From positions 1-15,751 of the forward strand of contig JANWXG010000033.1 in NCBI GenBank assembly GCA_025057335.1: a stretch of DNA of 15,751 nt, in the 5' to 3' direction. Below, in pieces: positions 1 to 7,725 of the stretch (its first letter is position 1; the number at the start of each line of letters is the position of its first letter). A program made the translations under genes and the position numbers. Origin of the DNA: a bacterium (GTDB lineage Bacteria > Armatimonadota > HRBIN16). The notes under the pieces are model-generated. The model saw only the letters and a program-made list of their open reading frames with translations, was not told the DNA's origin and made no database searches.

Positions 1-1
1 A

Positions 2-184
2 GGAGGATTTAGTCATATGAGCGCCTCCGCAGGCTTTCCCTTCGAGACATTGGTATCCCATGTCTCGCTGAACGTCCTGCGCCAGGGAGTGCAGTTGAAG
101 GTTCTGGGTGATAGCGAGCTGTGGACGGGGAAGAAGCATCGCGTCAGCCTGACTTTGCCCATCCAGCGAGAGGAGAAAGAGTGA
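2..184 (+). CDS. Unrecognised small or 3'-truncated reading frame, open at the left edge
   Basis: The frame is open from base 2 to a TGA at 182-184 and would give 60 residues ending LTLPIQREEKE. Two readings fit. It may be the C-terminal end of a longer gene that begins before the window. Alternatively it may be a 55-residue protein starting at ATG 17, because a perfect AGGAGG lies at 1-6, ten bases upstream. The visible sequence alternates hydrophobic and polar residues (for example VQLKVLG and HRVSLTLPI), which suggests beta strands. That is slightly reminiscent of the last strands of LEA-type beta domains, but it is too short to assign. No signal peptide, membrane segment or catalytic motif is seen. 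I do not recognise the gene. Confidence 0.5.
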   Translation, partial: GGFSHMSASAGFPFETLVSHVSLNVLRQGVQLKVLGDSELWTGKKHRVSLTLPIQREEKE

Positions 185-202
185 GCTGGTTCCCCCCTTT
201 TG

Positions 203-222
203 CCTTCACGTTGTCATGAAGG
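203..222 (+). other. Small inverted repeat upstream of the glycosidase
   Basis: CCTTCA (203-208) and TGAAGG (217-222) form a perfect 6-bp stem with an 8-base loop, in the 66-base gap between the first frame and the glycosidase. No T run follows, so it is a weak candidate for a terminator of the upstream gene. It could equally be chance. Confidence 0.25.
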
Positions 223-239
223 TAGGTCTAAAAAGCAAC

Positions 240-244
240 GGAGG
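240..244 (+). promoter_or_regulatory. Ribosome binding site that fixes the glycosidase start
   Basis: GGAGG lies six bases before the ATG at 251. The frame can be extended upstream to a TTG at 200. The Shine-Dalgarno match and the signal peptide that begins exactly at 251 both favour the later start. Confidence 0.8.
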
Positions 245-250
245 TATACT

Positions 251-2926
251 ATGCGAGTAAGAACGCCGATTCTGGTCACTGTGTTCTGCCTGCTGATGTC
301 CGATGCCCTATTAGCCCAACAGGAGCTCTTTCCCTTTGTGGTACCGTGGGATGCCGCTCCCTCGGGGGTTGCCGACATGAGCGGGTTGCTTCATCGCCCT
401 GCTGGGAGGTTCGGCTACGTGCGTGTGGGAGCAGACGGGCACTTCTATGTCGGTGCCCAGCGAATCCGCTTCTGGGGGGTCAATATGACAGCGGATGCTT
501 GCTTCCAACACAAAGACAACGCGCCTAAGGTCGCGGCACGGCTTGCGCGGGCAGGAGTAAACATTGTGCGCTTCCACCATATGGACGCGCCATGGTCGAA
601 CCCTTCCCTCATCAACTACTCGACGGGAGGGTCTCGTCAGCTGAACGCCCAGGCGATGGACAACCTCCACTACTTCTTCCACCAACTGAAGCGCGAAGGT
701 ATCTACGCCAACATCAACCTGCTAGTTCACCGACGCTTCTCCTCTCGCGACGGCTTACCTGCCGCTATCGATAGCGTCAGCGACATGAAAGACCAGCACG
801 TCATCGGCACCTTCTACCAACCGATGATCGAGCTGCAGAAGGAATACGCCCGACTGGTGCTGACGCATCGCAATCCGTATACGGGGATGACCTACGCCCA
901 AGACCCTGCTGTCGCCTTCGTGGAGATCAACAACGAGAACGGGTTGATTCACGGCTTCCTGGGCGGTGTCATCGACCGCATCCCCCCTGTGTTCCGGGCA
1001 GACTTGCAGCGCCAGTGGAACCGCTGGCTACTAAACAAGTATCGCACTACTTCCGCCCTGCGTCGTGCCTGGGGCGAACGCAGTGAACCCCTTGGACAGG
1101 AAATGCTCAATAACGGCAGATTCACCAACGGGCTTACTGGATGGACCCTTGAGCAGCACGCAGGCGCACAGGCTACTGCCACACAAACCACGACGGCTCC
1201 TACGGGTTACACCCATTCGGTGCACATCCGAGTGACGAACCCCGGCTCGCAGAGCTGGCACGTTCAACTGGCGCAGGCTGGGCTGCGCGTCGTGGGCGGC
1301 AGGCTCTATACTCTCTCCTTCTGGGCGCGAGCCGATGCTAACCGCACGCTTAGCGTGGCGGTCACGATGGATCGAGACCCTTGGCAGGCATTGTCGCCCT
1401 GGCACTCCGCCGAGCTGACACCCTCCTGGCGCAGATACGAGTACACCTTCACAATCTCCCAAACAGAAAGCAGCGCCCGCCTGCTGTTCAGCAATATGGG
1501 CACGCAAACGGGAAGTTATTGGATTACGGGTGTCTCGCTCCGTCCAGGTGGTACCCTTCGCGCCTTACCAGAAGGGCAATCGTTGGAGGCAGGCAACGTG
1601 GCTATCGTGCTGCGTAGAGACTGGGGTGCCACGATGGATACCGTCCAGCGAGACTGGCTCCGTTTCCTCCGCGACACCGAGGAGCGATACTGGACCGAGA
1701 TGTACAACTATCTGAAGCGCGATCTCGGCGTGGCTGCGCTCGTTACGGGCACCATCGTCGGCTGTACCACCCCCAACCTCATGGCACGCATGGACCTGGT
1801 AGACACCCACAGCTACTGGCAGCATCCCGAATTCCCTGGAGGCGGTTGGGACAACCGAAACTGGTTTATTCGCAACCTGCCGATGGTCAACGAGCGCGGA
1901 GGAACCATCGCGGGTCTTGCCACCAAGCGAGTGCTGGGCAAACCCCATACCCTGAGTGAATACAACCATCCTGCCCCTAACACTTACACGAGCGAAGGGC
2001 TTTTGCTCATCGCAGCATACGGCTTGCTGCAAGATTGGGACGCCATCTACTTTTACACCTACGCCCATCGGCGCGACAATCTGGATGCCCGACGCATCAC
2101 TGGCTACTTCGACATCGACCAGCATCCGACTCAGTGGGTTGCTGCAGTCGCTGCAGGGGCGATGTTCTTGCGTGGTGACGTTGCCCGCGCCCAACGGGTA
2201 GTAGGAGTAACCCTCAACCGAGAGCAAGAGATTGAGGCGCTGCGGGGCAGCTGGGCGTGGAGACTTGTCGATGGCGCTGACGCAGGCTTGCGTGGCGAAA
2301 TCGCACTACGCCATCGCCTCGTGGTGGCAGTGGAAGGACAAACCCTACCGGCGGGTGTCTTACGCCCTGGTCAGGTCAACACCGCTGGCAACAGCATCAC
2401 CTCAGATACAGGGCAATTACGCTGGGACTGGAGCGTGCCCGGTAAAGGTGTGGTGAGCATCGCCGCGCCGATGAGCAAGGCGGTCGTGGGTTTCGGAGGC
2501 GGCAGGCGGTTCGACCTTGGCGATGGGGTGGTGGTAGAACCCGGCACTACACGCCAAAACGGTTTCGGGGTTATCGCGCTCACCGTCAAACAGGGGAGCT
2601 TCTCCCCTCGTCCCACTCTGCCCCTGCGGGCGCTGATTACCGCTACTGGCTATGTACAAAACACCGGTTGGGGTTGGCGTGAGCTGGGTGATAATCGCGT
2701 AACGCTCGGCGAAAACTGGGGTACCGCCCCCACTCTGGTAGAAGGAGTTCCTGCACGCATCACCCTACCGATAGATGCAAACATGGTGGAGGCATATGCT
2801 CTAGATGAGCGCGGAGATCGGAAAGCACGGTTGCCAGTCAGCCGAGACGCGCGGGGCAATGCGGTTATCCAGCTGAGCGCACAATACCAGACGCTGTGGT
2901 ACGAGGTAGTTGCCGTAGCGCGCTGA
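251..2926 (+). CDS. Secreted clan GH-A-like glycoside hydrolase with an inserted carbohydrate-binding-type module
   Basis: The protein has 891 residues and starts with a signal peptide (charged MRVR, hydrophobic stretch to about residue 20, likely cleavage after LLA at 22), so it should act outside the cytoplasm. The barrel opens near residues 73-115 with RFWGVN and AGVNIVRFHHMD, the pattern of cellulase-like GH5 relatives. E229 in VEINNEN fits the clan GH-A acid/base on strand 4. E570 in HTLSEYNH fits the nucleophile on strand 7. Residues about 285-435 look like a CBM4/9-type jelly roll (NGRFTNGLTGW, LYTLSFWARA, SYWITGVSLRPGG) and lie between these two glutamates. The C-terminal 200 residues look like beta sandwich. 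The substrate cannot be read from the sequence. The gene stands alone and converges on a GH172 gene. The fold class is fairly sure; the exact family is not. Confidence 0.85.
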   Translation: MRVRTPILVTVFCLLMSDALLAQQELFPFVVPWDAAPSGVADMSGLLHRPAGRFGYVRVGADGHFYVGAQRIRFWGVNMTADACFQHKDNAPKVAARLARAGVNIVRFHHMDAPWSNPSLINYSTGGSRQLNAQAMDNLHYFFHQLKREGIYANINLLVHRRFSSRDGLPAAIDSVSDMKDQHVIGTFYQPMIELQKEYARLVLTHRNPYTGMTYAQDPAVAFVEINNENGLIHGFLGGVIDRIPPVFRADLQRQWNRWLLNKYRTTSALRRAWGERSEPLGQEMLNNGRFTNGLTGWTLEQHAGAQATATQTTTAPTGYTHSVHIRVTNPGSQSWHVQLAQAGLRVVGGRLYTLSFWARADANRTLSVAVTMDRDPWQALSPWHSAELTPSWRRYEYTFTISQTESSARLLFSNMGTQTGSYWITGVSLRPGGTLRALPEGQSLEAGNVAIVLRRDWGATMDTVQRDWLRFLRDTEERYWTEMYNYLKRDLGVAALVTGTIVGCTTPNLMARMDLVDTHSYWQHPEFPGGGWDNRNWFIRNLPMVNERGGTIAGLATKRVLGKPHTLSEYNHPAPNTYTSEGLLLIAAYGLLQDWDAIYFYTYAHRRDNLDARRITGYFDIDQHPTQWVAAVAAGAMFLRGDVARAQRVVGVTLNREQEIEALRGSWAWRLVDGADAGLRGEIALRHRLVVAVEGQTLPAGVLRPGQVNTAGNSITSDTGQLRWDWSVPGKGVVSIAAPMSKAVVGFGGGRRFDLGDGVVVEPGTTRQNGFGVIALTVKQGSFSPRPTLPLRALITATGYVQNTGWGWRELGDNRVTLGENWGTAPTLVEGVPARITLPIDANMVEAYALDERGDRKARLPVSRDARGNAVIQLSAQYQTLWYEVVAVAR

Positions 2927-2944
2927 GGAGACAGGTCTTTCTTC

Positions 2945-2972
2945 CCCCTTCTCCCCGTTTGGAGAGAAGGGG
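2945..2972 (+). terminator. Terminator-like hairpin between convergent genes
   Basis: CCCCTTCTC (2945-2953) pairs perfectly with GAGAAGGGG (2964-2972), a 9-bp stem with a 10-base loop that can add an inner CC/GG pair. It sits 19 bases after the glycosidase stop. The following ACTGTTTA is only mildly T-rich, so it is a plausible but imperfect terminator for the plus strand. On the minus strand no U run would follow. Confidence 0.55.
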
Positions 2973-2987
2973 ACTGTTTAACAACAT

Positions 2988-4043
2988 CTATCTCGACCAA
3001 CGCTCGTGAAGAGGCGGGAAGGAGGGGAAGGGCGCGTGCGGCTCGGTCTGATACCAATACGCCACCGACGCGATATCATCGGTGAGCGGTTGGAACTTTC
3101 CGTTGGGCCACCATCCGAGCGCCTGAATGGTCACCTTCAGGCTCTGCTTGAAGCGAATAGGGTCGAGAATGTGCCAGCGATATAGAGCGTGTCGTGGCAC
3201 CTCTCCTGGCTCCCGTCGCCACAATGGGTAACCGGTGAAGGGCGCGTTGAAAGTCTCACCGAAACCCCATGCCCCGCAGAAGTAGTCCTCCGTGCCGGTG
3301 CCGCAGATAGTGGGGTGTTCCGTATCACCGTCCATGAAGAACTTGATCTCGCCTTCACCCCACCATCCGTTGGAAAGCTGAGTCCACGCGAGGAAAGTGC
3401 CTACGTAGTGTCCCTGCCCCCTCACCCCGTCGAGGATGACATGTTCCGGCTGTTCGCGCGTCGTCATCGAGCGCCGCCACTGGGCATGTAGATAGGCAGC
3501 ATGGTCGGGAACGTCTGTGAGGGCATAGGTAATCTGGTAGAAGAAGCCGTCGATCTTCTCCCACCTCTGGTTCTCGATGGTAATGAGGGCACGCTGACGG
3601 AAAGGCATCGGGAAGTAGCAGTTAAAACCGCCCGAAGGGTTCACCGCCACAGGAATCGAGACCACGTTGTAGCGCAAGCCGTGTCCGTTGCAAAAGAAGT
3701 CGCCCAGCGGAACCTCGACCGATGGGGCGCTCTCACCATCCCAGTACATGCGCAGCACGGTATCACGATACGCCCTTACATCGACCGTTATCCAGATGTG
3801 CTGGATGACGCCTGGTCCTTGAATGTCAGCCAGCGTGGTAGTGGTGCCTGCTGCCAGAGTGATGCAGGGGCGCACCTTCCACCCCTTGCCCAACATCGAG
3901 GCGGGGTTGCCTGCGTCGGGTTCCGCTTTCGCTCCGCCGCCCCGCTCGCCAGTAGGGTTCTCAGCAGAGATAGAGCGGGTCTCCGCTTCTGACAAGAGCG
4001 GTAGCCCGCCCAAGCCGAGGGTCAGCCACGACAACTCGTTCAT
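2988..4043 (-). CDS. DUF2961 / glycoside hydrolase family 172 protein
   Basis: The protein has 351 residues, the usual size for DUF2961, which was founded as GH172. Characterised members act on difructose dianhydride I or release D-arabinofuranose from arabinans. Family marks are RSISAENPTGE (23-33), LADIQGPGVIQHIWIT (71-86), the acidic stretch WWGEGEIKFFMDGD (227-240) and CGTGTEDYFCGAWG (247-260). By family analogy the catalytic pair is a glutamate of the acidic stretch (E230 or E232) and E252 of TEDY. There is no signal peptide, so it is probably cytoplasmic. GGAGG precedes the ATG at good spacing (CCTCC at 4051-4055 on the plus strand). It converges on the exported glycosidase and is divergent from the tRNA-Arg promoter. 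The family is clear; the substrate is not. Confidence 0.9.
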   Translation of the reverse strand: MNELSWLTLGLGGLPLLSEAETRSISAENPTGERGGGAKAEPDAGNPASMLGKGWKVRPCITLAAGTTTTLADIQGPGVIQHIWITVDVRAYRDTVLRMYWDGESAPSVEVPLGDFFCNGHGLRYNVVSIPVAVNPSGGFNCYFPMPFRQRALITIENQRWEKIDGFFYQITYALTDVPDHAAYLHAQWRRSMTTREQPEHVILDGVRGQGHYVGTFLAWTQLSNGWWGEGEIKFFMDGDTEHPTICGTGTEDYFCGAWGFGETFNAPFTGYPLWRREPGEVPRHALYRWHILDPIRFKQSLKVTIQALGWWPNGKFQPLTDDIASVAYWYQTEPHAPFPSFPPLHERWSR

Positions 4044-4091
4044 CGCTTCTCCTCCATACAGAATGGGTTACGGAGTCTGTTTCGTAGGGGG

Positions 4092-4107
4092 AGAGGAGCT
4101 CTCCTCT
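4092..4107. other. Short inverted repeat in the divergent GH172/tRNA gap
   Basis: AGAGGA and TCCTCT form a 6-bp stem with a 4-base loop (GCTC). It lies about 50 bases upstream of the GH172 start and about 30 bases upstream of the tRNA promoter. It could be an operator for the GH172 gene or part of its leader. No convincing minus-strand promoter was found nearby, so its role is open. Confidence 0.3.
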
Positions 4108-4137
4108 GTTCCGGCTTGTAGAGCGTATCCGCACTGT

Positions 4138-4166
4138 TTGACAATCCCCTTGTTTAGGGCTATAAT
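4138..4166 (+). promoter_or_regulatory. Perfect consensus sigma-70 promoter of tRNA-Arg
   Basis: TTGACA (4138-4143) and TATAAT (4161-4166) are exact consensus hexamers with the optimal 17-base spacer. Transcription should start near 4173, just a few bases before the mature tRNA end at 4181. Exact matches at both hexamers are uncommon and fit a strongly expressed stable RNA. Confidence 0.92.
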
Positions 4167-4180
4167 AGAAAATGCAGTGC

Positions 4181-4255
<75 letters not shown>

Positions 4256-4289
4256 TTTTTGTCCCTTCTCCCCAGCGCCTCGTTTCGGT

Positions 4290-4295
4290 TATAAT
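4290..4295 (+). promoter_or_regulatory. Candidate -10 element for rph
   Basis: TATAAT at 4290-4295 lies 35 bases before the rph start. The best -35 candidate is TTCTCC at 4266-4271 with an 18-base spacer, a poor match. It may be a weak promoter separate from the tRNA promoter. Confidence 0.4.
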
Positions 4296-4330
4296 CATAG
4301 TGACGCAACCTAGTAGAAAGGGGTCGGCTC

Positions 4331-5056
4331 ATGGCACGTCCGGATGGGCGCGGCTCGCAAGAGCTGCGTCCCCTGCGCCTGACGCGGGGGGTGATGAAGT
4401 ATGCTGAAGGCTCTTGTTTGATTGAAGCGGGCGATACGCGCGTAATCTGCACCGCTTCGGTGGAAGACCGCGTGCCACCCTTCCTGAAAGGCACGGGCAC
4501 GGGATGGGTGACCGCTGAATACGGGATGCTGCCACGTTCCTGTCGCCAACGCACGCCCCGTGAAATCACCAAAGGCGCTCCAGGCGGGCGCACGATGGAG
4601 ATTCAGCGGCTCATCGGGCGCGCCCTACGTTCCGTCGTGCAACTGGAAAGCATTGGGGAGCGCACTATCACCATTGACTGCGACGTCCTGCAGGCAGACG
4701 GCGGTACGCGCACCGCCTCTATCACCGGCGGATTCGTAGCGCTCGCGGAGGCACTGCACTGGATGCGCCAGAAAGGCATTGTCAAACACCTCCCCCTGAA
4801 TGACATCGTGGCCGCCGTGAGCGTTGGCGTCGTGAGCGGGGCAGACCTGTTAGACCTCTGCTACGATGAGGACTACCAAGCATCAGTGGACATGAACGTG
4901 GTCATGACTGGGAAGGGCAAGTTTGTCGAGGTACAGGGCACAGCAGAGGGGATGCCGTTCGGCAGAGACCGCCTCAACAAACTGCTGGACCTAGCACAGC
5001 TCGGCTTACAACAAATCTTCCAAATACAACGCGAGGTGCTGAAGGACATTCTGTAA
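4331..5056 (+). CDS. rph: Ribonuclease PH
   Basis: This phosphorolytic 3'-5' exoribonuclease trims tRNA 3' ends and makes a ring-shaped hexamer in known relatives. The 241 residues match the family length. Family marks are RPDGRGSQELRPL near the start, TAEYGMLPRS (61-70), PGGRTMEIQRLIGRALR (84-100), DVLQADGGTRTASITGG (118-134) and DLCYDEDYQASVDMN (175-189). R87 and R127 fit the phosphate and substrate arginines, and D181 and D187 fit the metal-site aspartates. AAAGGGG lies about seven bases before the ATG. It follows the tRNA-Arg gene, which suits its function, and directly abuts rdgB. Confidence 0.97.
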   Translation: MARPDGRGSQELRPLRLTRGVMKYAEGSCLIEAGDTRVICTASVEDRVPPFLKGTGTGWVTAEYGMLPRSCRQRTPREITKGAPGGRTMEIQRLIGRALRSVVQLESIGERTITIDCDVLQADGGTRTASITGGFVALAEALHWMRQKGIVKHLPLNDIVAAVSVGVVSGADLLDLCYDEDYQASVDMNVVMTGKGKFVEVQGTAEGMPFGRDRLNKLLDLAQLGLQQIFQIQREVLKDIL

Positions 5057-5668
5057 ATGGGACGGGAGCTGGTCATTGCGACGAACAACCTGAAGAAGTT
5101 CCGCGAGATGCACGCCCTGCTGCAGGTGCTGGAACAAGATGGTATCACCATCAAGTCGCTACGGGATTTCCCTCCCTATCCCGAACCCGAAGAGGATGGC
5201 GACGATTACATCACGAACGCGCTCATTAAGGCGCGGGCTGCAGTAGCCCACACGGGCAGAGTGTGTATTGCGGACGATAGCGGACTGGAAGTGGAGTACC
5301 TCGGTGGCAAGCCAGGGGTGCATTCCAAACGGTTTGCTGGGGAAGAGACCCCCTGGGAGGTCAAGATCGCTACCTTGTTGCGTCTGTTGGAGGGTGTTCC
5401 CGAAGCGCAGCGCAAGGCACGCTTCAACTCGGTGGTCGCGATTAGCACCCCGTGGGATGCCGAGTACATCCTGCGCGATACCTGCCAGGGCTGGATTTAC
5501 TGGGAGCCACGCGGTGAGCATGGCTTCGGCTACGACCCCATCTTCTACCTACCCGAATTGGGTTGCACGATGGCAGAGCTACCTATGGAGCGCAAGAACC
5601 AAATTAGCCACCGCGCCAAGACCCTCTCCGCCGCAATCCCCCTGTTGCGCTGGATATTTCGGCAATAA
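5057..5668 (+). CDS. rdgB: XTP/dITP diphosphatase (non-canonical purine NTP pyrophosphatase)
   Basis: RdgB/HAM1 enzymes hydrolyse dITP, XTP and ITP to monophosphates and keep deaminated purines out of nucleic acids. The 203 residues carry all family blocks: ATNNLKKFRE (8-17), IADDSGLEVEYLGG (71-84) with the metal-site aspartates, GFGYDPIFY (156-164) and KNQISHRAKTL (180-190). The ATG follows the rph TAA with no intervening base, and an AAGGA inside rph lies ten bases upstream, so the two are translationally coupled. The rph-rdgB pairing recurs in many bacteria. Confidence 0.96.
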   Translation: MGRELVIATNNLKKFREMHALLQVLEQDGITIKSLRDFPPYPEPEEDGDDYITNALIKARAAVAHTGRVCIADDSGLEVEYLGGKPGVHSKRFAGEETPWEVKIATLLRLLEGVPEAQRKARFNSVVAISTPWDAEYILRDTCQGWIYWEPRGEHGFGYDPIFYLPELGCTMAELPMERKNQISHRAKTLSAAIPLLRWIFRQ

Positions 5669-5690
5669 AGCCCGCTTCGAACAGAACGTC

Positions 5691-5722
5691 GGGGGGCCCC
5701 CCCCGGGGCCCCCCCCCCCGCC
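5691..5722. repeat. Pure G/C homopolymer tract between convergent rdgB and rpsI
   Basis: The tract reads G6, C8, G4, C11, G, C2 without an A or T. It lies in the 76-base convergent gap and can fold into very stable G:C hairpins on either transcript. A small ACTGG-AAA-CCAGT hairpin (5733-5745) lies beside it and reaches the rpsI stop. No U run follows on either strand, so a bidirectional block to transcription is possible but not a standard terminator. Homopolymer lengths here may be inexact. Confidence 0.75.
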
Positions 5723-5744
5723 ACAACAGGCCACTGGAAACCAG

Positions 5745-6143
5745 TTATCGCTTGACGTACTGGAATGCACGGCGGGCGCGCTTGCGTCCATACTTCTTGC
5801 GCTCCTTGACGCGCGGGTCGCGCGTGACGATGCCCAGCTGGCGCAAGGTCGGACGCAGTTCGGGCTTCGCCTGAATCAGGGCGCGTGCGATGCCCATGCG
5901 CACCGCCCCAGCATGCCCACTGATGCCGCCGCCTTTGCAATGGGCGACGACATCGAACTGTCCCTCCGTGTTAGTGACGGCAAAGGGCTGGTTCACCATT
6001 GCCTCCAGAGTGAACCTGCCCAGATACTCACGTGCGGGTTTGCCGTTGATGGTAATGTTGCCCGTGCCGGGCATGAGCCACACTCGCGCTACCGCTGTCT
6101 TGCGGCGCCCTGTAGCGTAATACCGTACCTGCTCCTCTGCCAT
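5745..6143 (-). CDS. rpsI: 30S ribosomal protein S9
   Basis: S9 binds the 16S rRNA head, and its C-terminal tail reaches the P-site tRNA. The 132 residues carry YYATGRRKTAVARVW (8-22), GGGISGHAGAVRMGIARAL (71-89) and the basic tail ending RRAFQYVKR. The frame is open further upstream, but that stretch overlaps rplM. The ATG at 6143, with GAGGGGG just before it, gives the normal S9 start. It lies 11 bases after the rplM stop and is the last gene of the cluster. Confidence 0.97.
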   Translation of the reverse strand: MAEEQVRYYATGRRKTAVARVWLMPGTGNITINGKPAREYLGRFTLEAMVNQPFAVTNTEGQFDVVAHCKGGGISGHAGAVRMGIARALIQAKPELRPTLRQLGIVTRDPRVKERKKYGRKRARRAFQYVKR

Positions 6144-6154
6144 CTTCCCCCTCA

Positions 6155-6586
6155 CTACACCTGAATCTCCAGCGGTTTCGGCTGCTGCGCCTGATGCGGA
6201 TGGTCTGGGCCCGCGTACACCTTCAGTTTGCGTATCATCGCCGCGCCGAGCTTGTTGTGGGGCAGCATCCCCTTCACCGCGCGGCGGATCGCTCGCTCGG
6301 GCTTCTCCGCTATCAGCTTTCCTCGCGTAATGGAACGCAATCCTCCTGGCCACATCGTGTGCCAATAGATGAGCTCCTCGTCCTTGTGACCAGTGAGCTT
6401 CACCTTACTGGCGTTGACCACAATCACAAAGTCGCCTGTGTCCAGATGCGGGGCGAAGATGGGCTTGTGTTTGCCACGCAGGATTTTCGCCACCTCCGCC
6501 GCCAAACGCCCTAGCGGCTTTCCCGCAGCATCCACCACAAACCACTCACGCTGAATATCGGATGGCTTCGTCGAATAGGTCTTCAT
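6155..6586 (-). CDS. rplM: 50S ribosomal protein L13
   Basis: L13 is an early-assembly 23S rRNA binder. The 143 residues match the family, with WFVVDAAGKPLGRLAAEVA (15-33), GDFVIVVNASKVKLTGHK (51-68), AVKGMLPHNKLG and YAGPDHPHQAQQP. The longer open frame upstream lies inside truA and is not used. The ATG at 6586 begins MKTYSTKP as is usual for the family. It starts five bases after the truA stop, and its Shine-Dalgarno-like AAGGG overlaps the truA end. The L13-S9 pair is a standard unit. Confidence 0.97.
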   Translation of the reverse strand: MKTYSTKPSDIQREWFVVDAAGKPLGRLAAEVAKILRGKHKPIFAPHLDTGDFVIVVNASKVKLTGHKDEELIYWHTMWPGGLRSITRGKLIAEKPERAIRRAVKGMLPHNKLGAAMIRKLKVYAGPDHPHQAQQPKPLEIQV

Positions 6587-6591
6587 CCTCG

Positions 6592-7359
6592 TCACCCTTG
6601 TTTGCTCCGTAGAATAGTGCTCCTCTCGTAGTTCACCCGTACTAGGCATAGTCCGTGCGCTGGCACGCTGAATCCTGCCTCGCCGCGCCGACCACCATCT
6701 AGCAGCTGCACTAGTGTTTCGGGCGTGCGCTTGCCCAACCCGACCTCTATCAACGTGCCCATGATGGCGCGCACCATACCCTGCAAAAAGCCGTTTGCCT
6801 CGATGCGCAACCACACTAGCGGTGGACGCGCCCCTAGCTCTGCCCGGTACACCTCTCTGACAGTGTGGCGATACCGCCCCACCTCCGAGGCGAAGGCAGC
6901 GTAGTCATGTCTGCCGACGAGATACTGCGCTGCCTCGCGCATCGCCGCCACATCCAGCGGCAGAGTCACCCGGTAAGCGTATCGCTCCATCAGTGCAGAG
7001 CGCACCGGATGGTTCCACACCGTATACCGATACACGCGCGAGCGGGCACTGTATCGCGCGTGGAAGCGCTCGTCGGCTTCCCACGCCCAGCGCGCTGCCA
7101 CATCCCGAGGCAACACGCTGTTGAGCGCCGCAGGCACTCGCTCTATTGGGATGCGGCACGTCGTCCGAAAATGTACCACCTGTCCTGTGGCGTGAGCGCC
7201 TGCGTCTGTTCGACTTGCGCCGATAACAGGAACCGCCTCTCCAGTTATCTTCTGCACCGCACGGCACAACTCTGCCTGCACGGTGCGTTGACCACGCTGT
7301 ATCTGAAAGCCCGCGAAGTCCGTGCCATCATACTCGATGACCACGGCAATGGTACGCAT
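6592..7359 (-). CDS. truA: tRNA pseudouridine(38-40) synthase
   Basis: TruA isomerises uridines 38-40 in the tRNA anticodon arm. The 255 residues show IEYDGTDFAGFQIQ (8-21), the catalytic motif GASRTDAGAHA with D52 as nucleophile, RFHARYSARSRVYRY, and the late ANGFLQGMVRAIMGTLIEVG block. It lies ten bases after rplQ and five before rplM, between two ribosomal units, an arrangement also common in Firmicutes. The Shine-Dalgarno match is weak, so translation may depend on coupling to rplQ. Confidence 0.96.
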   Translation of the reverse strand: MRTIAVVIEYDGTDFAGFQIQRGQRTVQAELCRAVQKITGEAVPVIGASRTDAGAHATGQVVHFRTTCRIPIERVPAALNSVLPRDVAARWAWEADERFHARYSARSRVYRYTVWNHPVRSALMERYAYRVTLPLDVAAMREAAQYLVGRHDYAAFASEVGRYRHTVREVYRAELGARPPLVWLRIEANGFLQGMVRAIMGTLIEVGLGKRTPETLVQLLDGGRRGEAGFSVPAHGLCLVRVNYERSTILRSKQG

Positions 7360-7369
7360 ACGAAGCGTC

Positions 7370-7723
7370 TCACTGAATCAGCTCCAGCAACACCATCATC
7401 GCGCCGTCCCCGCGACGTGTGCCCAGCCGTACCATGCGCGTGTAGCCGCCGTTACGGCTGGCATATCGGGGGGCAATTTCGTCAAATACCCGCTTGACCA
7501 GCGTCTCCGACTTCAGGATGCGCCGCGCCAGCCGGCGCGAGTGCAGGTCATTCCGCTTCGCCAGTGTGATAATCTTCTCTGCGATGGAGCGTACCTCTTT
7601 GGCGCGCGTGTCGGTAGTGCGAATGGCTTCATGCCGGAATAGCTGCTGCGTCAGCCCGTGCAACAGGGCGCGACGCTGGTCGCTGGGCAATCCGAGTTTT
7701 CGATGTCCTACTAGGTGTCGCAT
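7370..7723 (-). CDS. rplQ: 50S ribosomal protein L17
   Basis: L17 lines the region near the peptide exit tunnel. The 117 residues carry MRHLVGHRKLGLPSDQRRAL at the start, a DTRAKEVRSIAEKIITLAK helix and the C-terminal RNGGYTRMVRLGTRRGDGA. The start is two bases after the rpoA stop, and an AAGGAG overlapping the rpoA end serves as its binding site, so it is coupled to rpoA. Confidence 0.97.
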   Translation of the reverse strand: MRHLVGHRKLGLPSDQRRALLHGLTQQLFRHEAIRTTDTRAKEVRSIAEKIITLAKRNDLHSRRLARRILKSETLVKRVFDEIAPRYASRNGGYTRMVRLGTRRGDGAMMVLLELIQ

Positions 7724-7725
7724 GG

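Noticed and set aside
245..250. TATACT just before the glycosidase start, resembling a -10 element
   Set aside because: It lies between the Shine-Dalgarno GGAGG and the ATG, so it is simply the spacer of the ribosome binding site; no -35 lies at the right distance.
5268..6164. Long plus-strand open frame of about 298 codons across the rdgB/rpsI junction
   Set aside because: It overlaps rdgB out of frame and runs antisense to rpsI, crosses the G/C tract, and its translation is low-complexity and unlike any family. It is a shadow of GC-rich coding sequence.
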